Positions 9,202-18,103 of a stretch of DNA of 64,000 nucleotides are shown here, piece after piece (the stretch's first letter is position 1; every line of letters starts with the position of its first letter). Origin of the DNA: Mucilaginibacter kameinonensis (GTDB lineage Bacteria > Bacteroidota > Bacteroidia > Sphingobacteriales > Sphingobacteriaceae); contig NZ_RCWZ01000002.1 of the NCBI RefSeq assembly GCF_003675385.1, positions 744,001 to 808,000 on the forward strand, read 5' to 3'. The position numbers and the translations under genes are program-made. The notes beneath the pieces are model-generated. The model ran no database searches. It was not told where the DNA came from and saw only the letters and a program-made list of their open reading frames with translations.

Positions 9202-9380
9202 TTAATGGCGTACGTGTTTGCTAAGAACACGATAGGAATACTGTCTGTATCATATCCCGATAGTAAGCGAATCTCTGTTTTTAATCTTTATTTCGGGAAG
9301 TGATAGATAAGAAGTCTTTCATCTCTTAGTGTACAATGGAAGGGATTGGGGCGGAATTGCACGCTGATTATCCGACCGCT

Positions 9381-10718
9381 CTAAATTGCAGTAAGCGTTT
9401 CGCTCGTCCCTGTTTTAATGGTTTCCCGTTGGTGTAAAGGAAACTCTACAAAAAATGTGGTACCACTTTTAGGATGGCATTCAAACCATATTTTTCCTTC
9501 AAGCGCTTCGGTAAACTGTTTACATAGCACAAGACCAAGGCCTGCGCCTTTCTCATTGCCTGTTCCCGGTACAGATCCTGAATTTAAATTGAAGATATCA
9601 TCCGATAATTGAACCGGCTGTCCGTTTCCGCTATCGCTTACAGCTATCCTGCATATGCCATTTTCGGAGGCGGTAGTAACAGTTATGGTTCCGCCCGGAG
9701 CGGTGAATTTAATGGCATTGTTAACCAGGTTCCTGATAATCAGTTGAACCATATCTCCATTCGCAATAATTTCAGAAAGCGGATCAAGTGCCATCTGAAA
9801 TGTGATCTTCTTTCGTTGTGCTATTGGTTGAAAAATAAGCAGATGCGAAGAAAGCAATGCGGAAACATTAACAACAGTCCTTGTAAATTTGATCCCATCC
9901 ATTTGGTTCTTCGACCAGGAAAGTACATTATTAAGCAAATCTAATGTCCCCCTGGTTGAAAGGAGCAGCTGTTCCTCTATCTCTGATCTTTCCTCCATAC
10001 TCAGGTTGATTTGGGAAAGAAGCTCGAGGTAGTTTTGAATGTTTGAAAGGGGCGCCCGCAAATCATGCGAGATGATAGATAGCAATTTATTCTTCTCATC
10101 ATTAAGCACTTTCATTTCGGCCGTTTTTTCTTCTGCAGATTGCTTCTCAATTTCATAATTCCTTCTTATTACGTAAAACGTAAATAAGATAACTCCTACC
10201 ACAGTGACATATGCTGAACTAAGATCAACATATCGGTCAAGTTTCCTGGTGTAGGTAAACGGCACCCAGTTACCATGTTGGTATTGAAGATAATGCAATG
10301 CCAAAAGGATCAGGATATTACTTGTCACTGCAATCCAATACCGTTTAACGGGTACAACAGCAACCATGATAACCATCACCAGTACAAAGAAAAGATCTGT
10401 TGGGCCATCTACACCGGAGTTTAGAAAGTAGTTGACGGTAAACAGAACAAGACTTGTAGAGCAAAATATAAAGATGCCTATACCGGTATACGCTTTGATC
10501 CTGGACGCGAGATAGAGAACAATAACAATCAGTAGAGTCCCCGCGCTTATAAAAGCGATGTCAGGAAGGCCTACAAAAAAATTCAAGGGAATGTTATAGA
10601 CAAGGGCAAGAACGCATATCAGGCAGATGGAGTGAAAAATCCGGGTTGTTAGCGGCAAATCCTTTCCATTCCCAACCAGGCGGGACCAAATCCCTGAAAT
10701 TTTATCAAAAACTACCAA
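9381..10718 (-). CDS. Membrane sensor histidine kinase (HisKA/HATPase_c)
   Basis: The protein is 445 aa. The N-terminal ~185 residues form about six membrane helices with short loops, then a linker helix (YEIEKQSAEEKTAEMKVL). HisKA follows with H218 in ISHDLRAPLSN, then HATPase_c with N-box RNLVNNAIKFT (329-339), G1 DSGNG (362-366) and G2 GAGLGL (391-396). This resembles 5TM/7TM-type orthodox kinases that sense at or within the membrane. No response regulator is fused or co-transcribed. The closest candidate is the convergent stand-alone receiver 179 bp away. The C-terminal tail after FPLHQ is short and polar. Confidence 0.94.
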   Translation of the reverse strand: MVVFDKISGIWSRLVGNGKDLPLTTRIFHSICLICVLALVYNIPLNFFVGLPDIAFISAGTLLIVIVLYLASRIKAYTGIGIFIFCSTSLVLFTVNYFLNSGVDGPTDLFFVLVMVIMVAVVPVKRYWIAVTSNILILLALHYLQYQHGNWVPFTYTRKLDRYVDLSSAYVTVVGVILFTFYVIRRNYEIEKQSAEEKTAEMKVLNDEKNKLLSIISHDLRAPLSNIQNYLELLSQINLSMEERSEIEEQLLLSTRGTLDLLNNVLSWSKNQMDGIKFTRTVVNVSALLSSHLLIFQPIAQRKKITFQMALDPLSEIIANGDMVQLIIRNLVNNAIKFTAPGGTITVTTASENGICRIAVSDSGNGQPVQLSDDIFNLNSGSVPGTGNEKGAGLGLVLCKQFTEALEGKIWFECHPKSGTTFFVEFPLHQRETIKTGTSETLTAI

Positions 10719-10901
10719 CCTGCAAATGTATAATTGTAACTATCGTAAAAAACACGCTTCGGAATGCTAAAACGGGTTAATTATACGAATTTAAAACTAT
10801 TATGTTTAAAATTTTGTTTGCCGGAGCTTGGTATTGAACTTGGATTTAGCGGTGTCGCTAACTTTTACAAAGGATGTCGACGAAATATTTTAGTGTTAAT
10901 A

Positions 10902-10933
10902 AAAAAGCAGCGGTGAGTTTGCCGCTGCTTTTT
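10902..10933 (-). terminator. Intrinsic terminator after susD-like gene
   Basis: A perfect 12-bp stem (AAAAAGCAGCGG, 10902-10913, with CCGCTGCTTTTT, 10922-10933) encloses an 8-nt loop. Read on the minus strand it lies just past the susD-like stop codon at 10943 and ends in a U-run, so it should end the FecR/SusC/SusD transcript. The region up to the kinase start (10718) shows nothing else I can assign. Confidence 0.85.
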
Positions 10934-10942
10934 AAAACAAGA

Positions 10943-12463
10943 TTATTTATAATCGGGGTTTTGTATCAATACACCCCCGCTCTTATCAATTTCTGTTTGA
11001 GGGAGTGGCCAGTGGTAAAACTTATCCTCAAAATGATAATTAATGAGGGTTGATTTTACCGCGTTAAGCACCGGACCGGCAATGTGCCATCTTAACAAAT
11101 CGTAATGGCGCAAGCCTTCAAAAGCAAGCTCAACACGGCGTTCATGCCTGATGCGTTCGCGCATCTGATCTTTAGTGTAACCGGTCGGATAGGCAGGCAT
11201 ATTTACACGTGCGCGCAAATCGGCCATCGCTTTATAAACTGTCGCGTCAGGGCCTGCAATCTCATTTTGTGCTTCCGCATACATCAGCATTACTTCGCCT
11301 AAACGTAATATAACTGCATCCTGTTGGCTAAGGGTGGAGAAACCATAAGGGATATTGTTAGGCTCGAGGAACTTGATAATGCCGTAGCCTGTAGGCCTTA
11401 AGTTTGAAGGATGATGAACTTTGCCGGGGCCAAAATAAACCGAATCAGCATATACGGTTTTAGCAAGCCTTGGGTCGCGGTTATTAAACTGGTTTTTAGT
11501 ATCAGTCAATGGCGAAGTACCATACGGTTGACCATCAGTACACTCGTAGGCATCTACCATATTTTGCATTGGCGCGCAGGCATCCCAGTCGCCATAATAC
11601 ATATCCCATGGAGCTGTATTGTTTGGTGCCAGGAAGTTAACCGAAAACATGATCTCGGTGTTGTTTTTCTGGGTAGCATCTCTGAAGATATCCTCAAAAT
11701 TGGTACTCAATTTGTATTGGCCCATCAAGTCGAGGCAAAGGTCGCGTACTTGGGTTAGCATGGTAGCGTCAGCGGTACCGGTGTTACCGAAAGCCGCAAA
11801 TAATAATACCCTTGCCTTTAAAGCTTTGGCAGATGATGCCGCGGCATGGCCACCGTTAGCGTAATAAGCGTTGCTGCTCAAATTAGCAATGCCATAATCA
11901 AGGTCTGCAGTGATTTGGGCGAGTACTTGCGCAGCAGGCACTTTAGGTTGCTTTTGGTTGCTCAGGTCAAGCGGCTGTACTACCAGCGGCACATCTCCAT
12001 AAATACTATATAGCTGGAAGTAAAGAAATGCACGGATAAACCTTACTTCGCCTTCGTAAATTTTACGCTGGCTATCAGAAATATCCGCGCCTTTGTAACC
12101 GCCTAAGTTTTGCAGAAACAGATTTACCCTTGCAATGCCAACATAGCTGTCGTTATAAATAGCAGTTTCGTAACCGCCGGTTGTAGGGTTAAAATTACCC
12201 TGTACAAAATCTTTAGCAGCTCCCGAATTGAACTGGTTATAGCCGTTATCGGTAAACCCATCCCTAAAGCCCATGCCGTAGGAAAATTCTTCGGTTTGAA
12301 GTGAAGCGTAAACAGCTGCTAAAGCTGCATCAAAATCCGCCTTTGTTTTATAGAAAGTTGAGGTGGCGATCTGGTCGTTAGGATTAAGGTCCAGCGCCTT
12401 TTTACATGCGCCTAAAAACAGCGATGTAATTAATATGATGGTTATTATAATTCGATTTTTCAT
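10943..12463 (-). CDS. SusD/RagB-family nutrient-binding outer membrane lipoprotein
   Basis: This 506-aa protein starts with a lipoprotein signal (lipobox LGAC, Cys20) and has the SusD N-terminal pattern LDLNPNDQIATSTFYKTKADFDAAL and RFIRAFLYFQLYSIYGDVPLV, followed by the C-terminal RLGEVMLMYAEAQNE and RIRHERRVELAFEGLRHYDLLRWH signatures. It sits on the cell surface as the lid that captures a glycan or peptide for the SusC channel. Its start lies 8 bp after the SusC stop, so they share a transcript. No glycoside hydrolase, protease or sulfatase gene is adjacent, so the substrate class cannot be inferred. Confidence 0.97.
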   Translation of the reverse strand: MKNRIIITIILITSLFLGACKKALDLNPNDQIATSTFYKTKADFDAALAAVYASLQTEEFSYGMGFRDGFTDNGYNQFNSGAAKDFVQGNFNPTTGGYETAIYNDSYVGIARVNLFLQNLGGYKGADISDSQRKIYEGEVRFIRAFLYFQLYSIYGDVPLVVQPLDLSNQKQPKVPAAQVLAQITADLDYGIANLSSNAYYANGGHAAASSAKALKARVLLFAAFGNTGTADATMLTQVRDLCLDLMGQYKLSTNFEDIFRDATQKNNTEIMFSVNFLAPNNTAPWDMYYGDWDACAPMQNMVDAYECTDGQPYGTSPLTDTKNQFNNRDPRLAKTVYADSVYFGPGKVHHPSNLRPTGYGIIKFLEPNNIPYGFSTLSQQDAVILRLGEVMLMYAEAQNEIAGPDATVYKAMADLRARVNMPAYPTGYTKDQMRERIRHERRVELAFEGLRHYDLLRWHIAGPVLNAVKSTLINYHFEDKFYHWPLPQTEIDKSGGVLIQNPDYK

Positions 12464-12471
12464 GGGGCTAA

Positions 12472-15400
12472 TTAAAAGGAAACGTTCAAACCAAAAGAGT
12501 AGATTTTATTTTGCGGGTACTGCACCTGGTCGCCGCTGCCGTAACGTTCAGGATCAAGGCCTTTAAACTTGGTAATGGTTAACAAGTTATCGCCTGCAAA
12601 ATAAACCCTTAACCTGTTGATACCTATCTTTTTGGTAAGCTGCGACGGAAGGGTATAACCAAACACGAGGTTTTTAAGTCTTAAGTATGATGCATCCTGC
12701 AGGAAATATGAAGACCGGCGACCGATTTTATCAGGTGCACTTTGGCCGAAATAAAGGCGTGGCATAGTGGTTGAAGGATGCTCTGGTGTCCAGGCGTTCA
12801 GCCAATCTGTAGTTGGCGATGATCCCTGTACAAAAGGTATAGTACCCCAGCCAGACACGTATGATTTAACGCCGTAAACGCCCTGCATCATGGCCGACAA
12901 ATCAAAACCTTTAAAGCTGGCCGATAGGTTAAATGAGTAATTTAATTTTGGATAAACACCGCCAATAATTGTTCTGTCATTCTGGTCAATTTTGCCGTCA
13001 CCGTTTACGTCTTTGTATTTTAAATCGCCTGGTAGCGTAGAGTCAGAGAACTGTTTAGGAGAGTTAGCTACTTCTTGTGCCGACTGGAATATGCCGACAA
13101 CCTGCAACATATAGAATGAATTCCATGGCTGTCCGTTTTGGTTAATGGTATAGTCGCCAATTTCGGTCTGACCAAATTTTACCAGTTTGTTCCTGTTATG
13201 ATCAACGTTTGCGCCTACATTAAAGGCTAAACCTCTTAAAGCACCGTCAGTTATTACGTTATTGTATGATATGCCAAGCTCAATACCACGGTTATTCACC
13301 GAACCGTCATTAATAGTAGGTGCGCTTAAGCCAACAGCCGCTGTAACCTGGGCCTGTCTTAAAATATCAGATGTTGTTTTGTTATACCAATCGGCAGTTA
13401 AGTTAAAGTTTTTGAAAACGGTAACATCCAGGCCAATATCAGTCATGGTGGTAGTTTCCCATTTAATGGCCGGGTTGTTCAGGTTTTGCTGAGCTACACC
13501 GGTTACCAATGTTGAATTGTCAAAAGAATAGTTACCGGTGAAATTCAGTAAGGCCTGATATGGATAATTGGCGCCGTAGCCATTAATAACTATATTCTGA
13601 TTACCCAATTGTCCCCATGACCCTCTTAGTTTGAAGTTATCCAGCCAGGTTAAATTCATAGCTTTTACAAAAGGCTCTTCTGTAACACGCCAGCCCGCCG
13701 AAAACGATGGAAACACGCCCCATTTGTTTTTGCCGGCAAATTTTGAACTTCCGTCATCGCGCACGTTAGCCTCTAACAGGTAACGGCCCAGATAATCATA
13801 ATTTAAACGGCCGAAGTACGACATTAAAGCCCATTGATTGCTGCTGCCATAAGCATTTTGTATGTCCGAACCGCCTGCATTCAACTCCTGCAGATCAAGG
13901 TCTGGAAAGTTTTTGCGGTAGCCCTGCAGGTATTGATATTTACTTTGCTCAATACTGTAGCCAACTTGTGCCTTAAGGTTATGCCCATGAAAGTTGTGTG
14001 CGTAGTTTAAATAACTGAATAAGTTGGTGTATACGGTTTGCTCATCCTGATCGGTTAAACCTTTACCAAGGTCAAGCGAGGTAGCCAGTTGATTTGTTTT
14101 GAAGTTGTACTCATCAAGGGTAGCTTTAAAATCCTTGTACTTATTCATGTTAAAGTTTACCGCACCTTTGGTATACCATGAAAAGTCTTTGTTAAACTGA
14201 ACTTCAAACCAGCCCTGGGCATTTACCGCATAATCGTTAGTGATCCTCCTAAAGTTTTGATCCAGTACGGCTATAGGATTTTTGTTGTTGTACTCAAAGT
14301 CGTAAGCTTTGTAGGTGTAATGTCCGCTGCCATCAGTCAGGTAAGGCCCGTAAGTAGGAGCCTGTGACATAGCCGAAAGGAAAAGGTCCATAGATGAACC
14401 GTCCCATTGGCTTGGCGATGAAGGGTTACCGGCTACAGCGCCCCTGGTACCCGATTTTAGCAATACGTTAGTACCAAATTTGATATGATCATTGATTTTT
14501 GAAGTTAGGTTGATACGCGCGCTATATCTTTTGTAATCAAATCCCCGCTCAATACCATCCTGATCAACATAGCCTAATGATACATTGTAAGTGGTTTTTT
14601 CGCTGCCGCCGCTAAAAGTCAGGTTGTGGTTTTGTGTTACCGCTGTCCTGAAGATGAGGCTTAACCAATCGGTATTCGGGTAATGCAGCCTGTCGGTACT
14701 GGTGCGGTAAAGGTCGATCTGATCTTGCGGATAAAGTGAACCCGGATCTGTTGTACCGCTGTTGATACGGGCCTGGTTAAACATCTCCATATATTGGGCA
14801 GAGTTGGTTACCAGTTTAAACATTTTAGTAGGACTGTTGTAGCCTAAATTACCATCATAAGTAACAGACATTTGGCCGGCTTTACCTTGTTTGGTTGTCA
14901 CCAATACTACACCGTTTGCGGCCCTTGAACCATATATGGAAGCCGAAGCTGCGTCTTTCAAAACAGATATGTTATCAATATCAGTTGGGTTAAGATCAGC
15001 AAAGTTACCCGGAACACCATCAATCAACACCAATGGATCTGAACCTGCACCGCTAAACGTGCTGTTACCGCGGATGCGGATAGATACAGCCTCGTTTCCC
15101 GGCTCGCCAGAACCTGTGTTTACCTGTACACCCGGAGCTAAACCCTCAAGCATCGACGCTGTATTCACTACCGGGCGTTTATTCAGTGTTTCGCCGGTTA
15201 CCGTTGCTACGGCACCTGTAAGGTTTACCTTCTTTTGTGTACCGTAACCAACCACCACAATTTCGTTAAGTGCCGATGTTTGTTCTTTAAGTACCACATC
15301 AATTTTGGTTTGGTTACCAACCGTTATCTCCTGGTTAACAAAGCCTACAAATGAGTAAACCAGTACGGCGTTATTATCCACAGTAATGCTATAATTACCG

Positions 15401-15891
15401 TCGATATTGGTTTGCGCACCTGTGTTGCTGCCTTTAACCTTTATGGTTACTCCCGGTAAAGGGGCGCCTTTCTGATCTTTTACCGTACCTGTAACTGTTA
15501 TCACCTGTGCCGGTTTCTTTTCGGCGGGTTTGGGGGTGACCACAATGGTAGTATTGTTAATGACATAACTAAAAGGCTGATCGCGGAAACACTCGCGCAA
15601 TACCTCTTCAAGTGCTGCATCTTTAAAGTCTACACTTACCGGCAAAGCCTTTTTTAGCATTTTGGTGTTATAAAGCACGCTATAACCGCTTTGCCTGTGG
15701 ATGTCCTTAAGCGTTTCCACCAGCGAAGCGTTATTTTTACTTAGGCTTATCCTTTGTGCAAATGTGGTTGAGGCACTTACCTGAAGTATCGAAACCAGAC
15801 ACAAAAAGAACGACAATTTCATGATCAGAAATATTTTTGATACAGCACGGGGTATCTGCCCGCGCTTTAATGCAGTAGAATTTTTGTACAT
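12472..15891 (-). CDS. SusC/RagA-family TonB-dependent receptor with STN domain
   Basis: The protein is 1139 aa. The extended N-terminus before the signal segment (MKLSFFLCLVSILQVSAS, about 24-41) is typical of FecR-controlled SusC proteins in this family. Domains in order: STN (secretin/TonB short N-terminal) at about 45-115 (LVETLKDIHRQSGYSVLYN); carboxypeptidase-regulatory-like domain at about 130-205; SusC motif EIVVVGYGTQKK; plug at about 220-335 (VLIDGVPG, SVLKDAASASIYGSRAANGVV); and a barrel ending FGLNVSF. The STN domain is the part that contacts periplasmic FecR to trigger sigma-factor release. It is followed by its SusD partner and preceded by fecR, 135 bp away. Confidence 0.97.
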   Translation of the reverse strand: MYKNSTALKRGQIPRAVSKIFLIMKLSFFLCLVSILQVSASTTFAQRISLSKNNASLVETLKDIHRQSGYSVLYNTKMLKKALPVSVDFKDAALEEVLRECFRDQPFSYVINNTTIVVTPKPAEKKPAQVITVTGTVKDQKGAPLPGVTIKVKGSNTGAQTNIDGNYSITVDNNAVLVYSFVGFVNQEITVGNQTKIDVVLKEQTSALNEIVVVGYGTQKKVNLTGAVATVTGETLNKRPVVNTASMLEGLAPGVQVNTGSGEPGNEAVSIRIRGNSTFSGAGSDPLVLIDGVPGNFADLNPTDIDNISVLKDAASASIYGSRAANGVVLVTTKQGKAGQMSVTYDGNLGYNSPTKMFKLVTNSAQYMEMFNQARINSGTTDPGSLYPQDQIDLYRTSTDRLHYPNTDWLSLIFRTAVTQNHNLTFSGGSEKTTYNVSLGYVDQDGIERGFDYKRYSARINLTSKINDHIKFGTNVLLKSGTRGAVAGNPSSPSQWDGSSMDLFLSAMSQAPTYGPYLTDGSGHYTYKAYDFEYNNKNPIAVLDQNFRRITNDYAVNAQGWFEVQFNKDFSWYTKGAVNFNMNKYKDFKATLDEYNFKTNQLATSLDLGKGLTDQDEQTVYTNLFSYLNYAHNFHGHNLKAQVGYSIEQSKYQYLQGYRKNFPDLDLQELNAGGSDIQNAYGSSNQWALMSYFGRLNYDYLGRYLLEANVRDDGSSKFAGKNKWGVFPSFSAGWRVTEEPFVKAMNLTWLDNFKLRGSWGQLGNQNIVINGYGANYPYQALLNFTGNYSFDNSTLVTGVAQQNLNNPAIKWETTTMTDIGLDVTVFKNFNLTADWYNKTTSDILRQAQVTAAVGLSAPTINDGSVNNRGIELGISYNNVITDGALRGLAFNVGANVDHNRNKLVKFGQTEIGDYTINQNGQPWNSFYMLQVVGIFQSAQEVANSPKQFSDSTLPGDLKYKDVNGDGKIDQNDRTIIGGVYPKLNYSFNLSASFKGFDLSAMMQGVYGVKSYVSGWGTIPFVQGSSPTTDWLNAWTPEHPSTTMPRLYFGQSAPDKIGRRSSYFLQDASYLRLKNLVFGYTLPSQLTKKIGINRLRVYFAGDNLLTITKFKGLDPERYGSGDQVQYPQNKIYSFGLNVSF

Positions 15892-15948
15892 TTGAATGTT
15901 AGGTTAAATAATTGGTTGTGAGAAAAATGATCGTTAACTGACCTGATT

Positions 15949-15993
15949 TGCTACCCGTAGCATTGTGCCAGGGGCGGTGCGAACGCTCCTGGC
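15949..15993 (-). promoter_or_regulatory. Two stem-loops in the fecR-susC intergenic region
   Basis: A 10-bp stem with one G-U pair (15967-15976 with 15984-15993, loop GTGCGAA) is followed in the minus-strand direction by a second small hairpin (TGCTA...TAGCA, 15949-15962). Neither has a U-run, so they are not clear terminators. They could be processing or attenuation structures that set different expression of fecR and susC, or decorate the susC leader. The assignment is tentative. Confidence 0.35.
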
Positions 15994-16026
15994 CATCTTT
16001 AAGGATAGCATTATGTAAGTAGCTGA

Positions 16027-17199
16027 TTACTTCATAATGATAACCCTCCTTCCTTCAATTTTGTAATGGATACTGCCGGTTAGCTTAATGTTATCAAGCA
16101 ACTCTTTAATATCCTTGTATTTTGATATAGTACCACCAAATTCATTTTCCTGAACCTGGGCATCCTGATATTCAACATCCACATCGTACCAGCGGCTTAC
16201 CTGCTTCATGATGTTCACAATACTTTGATCATGAAATACAAAAAAGCCGTTTATCCACGCCATGTTTGCTTCAACATCGGCCTTTTGTACTTTTATTGAT
16301 GAACCGTTTTGATTTACACTGCCTTGCTGACCCGGTAAAAGCATTACTGCCGCCAGGCCTTTGCTCATTTTAACCGATCCCTCAAGCAATGTGGTGGTGA
16401 TTTCCTGGTTATCGTTATAAGCATTAATGTTAAAGTGGGTGCCAAATACCTGCACCTGCGTACCATTAGCCTTAACTATAAATGGATGGGCCTTATCTTT
16501 TGCAACCTCAAAATAGGCTTCGCCGGTCAATTCAACTTCGCGGTTGGTTCCGTTAAAAAACTCCGGGAACCTGATTGATGAAGCCGCGTTGAGCAGCACT
16601 TTGGTGCCATCTGCCAATATAACCTGGTATTGGCCGCCACGGGGGGTGGTAATGGTATTGATTTCAGGAATATCTTTTTGCCCCTTTTCGCCAGCTTTTC
16701 TGTCGAATTTATAAACTACTACTCCATTACTTGTTTTATTTACTTTCACCCCGGATTGATTTGCCAGTGCTCCATTTTTTGCGTCATCGAGTACAATCTG
16801 CGATCCATTGGCTAAGGTGAGGTAGGCCTTGTTGCTGCCCGGAACAATAGGTTTTGGGTGTTTATTTGCTGTCAGGTTTACATTACCAGTTTCCTGATTT
16901 TTTTTAGCAGGGATAAAAAGCAATCCTGCTGATAAAGCCACCAGTAAAACTGCCGCTATTTGCAACCACCAGCTTTTATAAATTTTGTGTTTGCTTATTG
17001 ATACTACTTTGCGGTTTTGGTTTAGGCGTTGCCATATACGGGCGCGTACATCGGTTTCATTAGCATCTTCATCATCCCAACCTTCTTCGGCCAATAGCAT
17101 TTCATCGCGGTATGTATCCAATAGCTGTTTTTCAGCATCGGTACATTGGCCGCTCATGTATTTCTCATACAGTGCCAGGAACTCGTCTTTGGTTATCAT
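16027..17199 (-). CDS. FecR-family anti-sigma factor
   Basis: This 390-aa inner membrane protein has an N-terminal cytoplasmic helical sigma-binding region (LYEKYMSGQCTDAEKQLLDTY), one membrane helix at about 77-96, a periplasmic FecR domain at about 185-280 (INTITTPRGGQYQVILADGTK, LTGEAYFEVAKDKAHPFIV) and a C-terminal DUF4974-like domain (NIMKQVSRWYDVDVEY, GTISKYKDIKELL). The C-terminal part would contact the STN domain of the SusC receptor encoded downstream. It sequesters the ECF sigma factor until the receptor signals ligand. The sigma gene is divergent (128-bp gap) rather than upstream in the same operon. Confidence 0.96.
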   Translation of the reverse strand: MITKDEFLALYEKYMSGQCTDAEKQLLDTYRDEMLLAEEGWDDEDANETDVRARIWQRLNQNRKVVSISKHKIYKSWWLQIAAVLLVALSAGLLFIPAKKNQETGNVNLTANKHPKPIVPGSNKAYLTLANGSQIVLDDAKNGALANQSGVKVNKTSNGVVVYKFDRKAGEKGQKDIPEINTITTPRGGQYQVILADGTKVLLNAASSIRFPEFFNGTNREVELTGEAYFEVAKDKAHPFIVKANGTQVQVFGTHFNINAYNDNQEITTTLLEGSVKMSKGLAAVMLLPGQQGSVNQNGSSIKVQKADVEANMAWINGFFVFHDQSIVNIMKQVSRWYDVDVEYQDAQVQENEFGGTISKYKDIKELLDNIKLTGSIHYKIEGRRVIIMK

Positions 17200-17327
17200 T
17201 AGGTTGTAATTGCAGGTTTATATGGTGTTAGTGTAAATTTCATGCGGGCACACACATACATTTTTTGATTTTTTTTTACAGGCTGTCTTAAGTGTTGAAT
17301 TATTCCTAATTTTATCCGACCAGTTAT

Positions 17328-17912
17328 ATGCACAATACCCCTGTTAGTGATCCGGAGCTTTGGCTTGCCGTGCGTAACGACGATGAGCATGCGTTTGCTA
17401 TGCTTTTTGACCGTTATTGGGTGAGGTTGTATAAAACTGCCCTCAGATACCTGAAAGACCGCGAGCAAAGCGAAGAGGCAGTACATGATGTTTTCCTGAA
17501 TATTTGGGAACGCCGCGGTCAACTGGAAATAGAATCTGTTCCTAATTTTTTATTATCGGCCATTCGCTACCAGGTTTACAACCGTATGCGTGCCGCGAAG
17601 CCACCAGTAACCTTAGAACTTGGCGACCTGGAAATGAGCAACCTGCCAGATTATAATCAGGGCGATTTCCGTATCAAAAACCAGGAATTGTTACAGGAGC
17701 TAAGTCAGTACCTGGAAAAACTACCTAAACGCTGCCAGGAAATATTTTATATGAGCCGTATGGACAACCTGAGCAATCAGGAAATAGCCGGCCGCCTCGG
17801 AATATCCAAACGAACCGTCGAAAACCAGATAACCATGGCCTTAAAACATCTGCGGACCTGCTTTAAACAAGTTTCGACTATACTTTGCCTATATTATATG
17901 TTTTTTAAATAG
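17328..17912 (+). CDS. ECF RNA polymerase sigma factor, FecI-like (Bacteroidota type)
   Basis: This 194-aa sigma-70-family protein has region 2 at about 15-80 (FAMLFDRYWVRLYKTALRYLK, EEAVHDVFLNIWERR) and region 4 at about 125-180 (LEKLPKRCQEIFYMSRMDNLSNQEIA, LGISKRTVENQITMALKHL). It lacks regions 1 and 3, as ECF factors do. It would direct transcription of the susCD operon once released by FecR. It is transcribed away from fecR. The extreme C-terminus (STILCLYYMFFK) is hydrophobic, a common feature of this subgroup. A 9-bp inverted repeat follows the gene. Confidence 0.96.
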   Translation: MHNTPVSDPELWLAVRNDDEHAFAMLFDRYWVRLYKTALRYLKDREQSEEAVHDVFLNIWERRGQLEIESVPNFLLSAIRYQVYNRMRAAKPPVTLELGDLEMSNLPDYNQGDFRIKNQELLQELSQYLEKLPKRCQEIFYMSRMDNLSNQEIAGRLGISKRTVENQITMALKHLRTCFKQVSTILCLYYMFFK

Positions 17913-17960
17913 TAAGCGCATAACATTGCGCGGTACTCCTTGTTTGTTTTCCGGTAATTG

Positions 17961-18002
17961 TTCAATTCTATATAGATTATATTGCTCATAATCTATTTTG
18001 AA
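17961..18002 (+). terminator. Inverted repeat after sigma gene, possible terminator
   Basis: ATAGATTAT (17972-17980) and ATAATCTAT (17988-17996) form a perfect 9-bp stem with a 7-nt loop, flanked by TTCAA/TTGAA outer arms and followed by a short T4 run. The stem is A/T-rich, so a weak terminator or a regulator-binding site are both possible. Confidence 0.4.
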
Positions 18003-18049
18003 CAGTGTGTTATACCGTGAATTGTGCTATTAATCTCGTTAATTGTCCA

Positions 18050-18080
18050 TTGATGGTCAACACGCGCTGTATTTACTTTG
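18050..18080 (+). promoter_or_regulatory. Candidate Bacteroidota-type promoter for amidohydrolase gene
   Basis: TTG at 18050-18052 lies 20 bp before TTACTTTG (18073-18080), one mismatch from the -7 consensus TAnnTTTG used by the primary sigma factor of this phylum. Spacing fits the -33/-7 arrangement and would start transcription about ten bases before the gene. Confidence 0.4.
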
Positions 18081-18103
18081 TATTGATTTAAATACTTGTG
18101 AAA

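Noticed and set aside
9213..9231. 6-bp hairpin CGTGTT/AACACG between convergent genes
   Set aside because: Short stem, no T-run on either strand; too weak to call a terminator.
17199..17522. 107-aa minus-strand frame overlapping the sigma gene
   Set aside because: Antisense to conserved sigma region 2; composition unlike a real protein.
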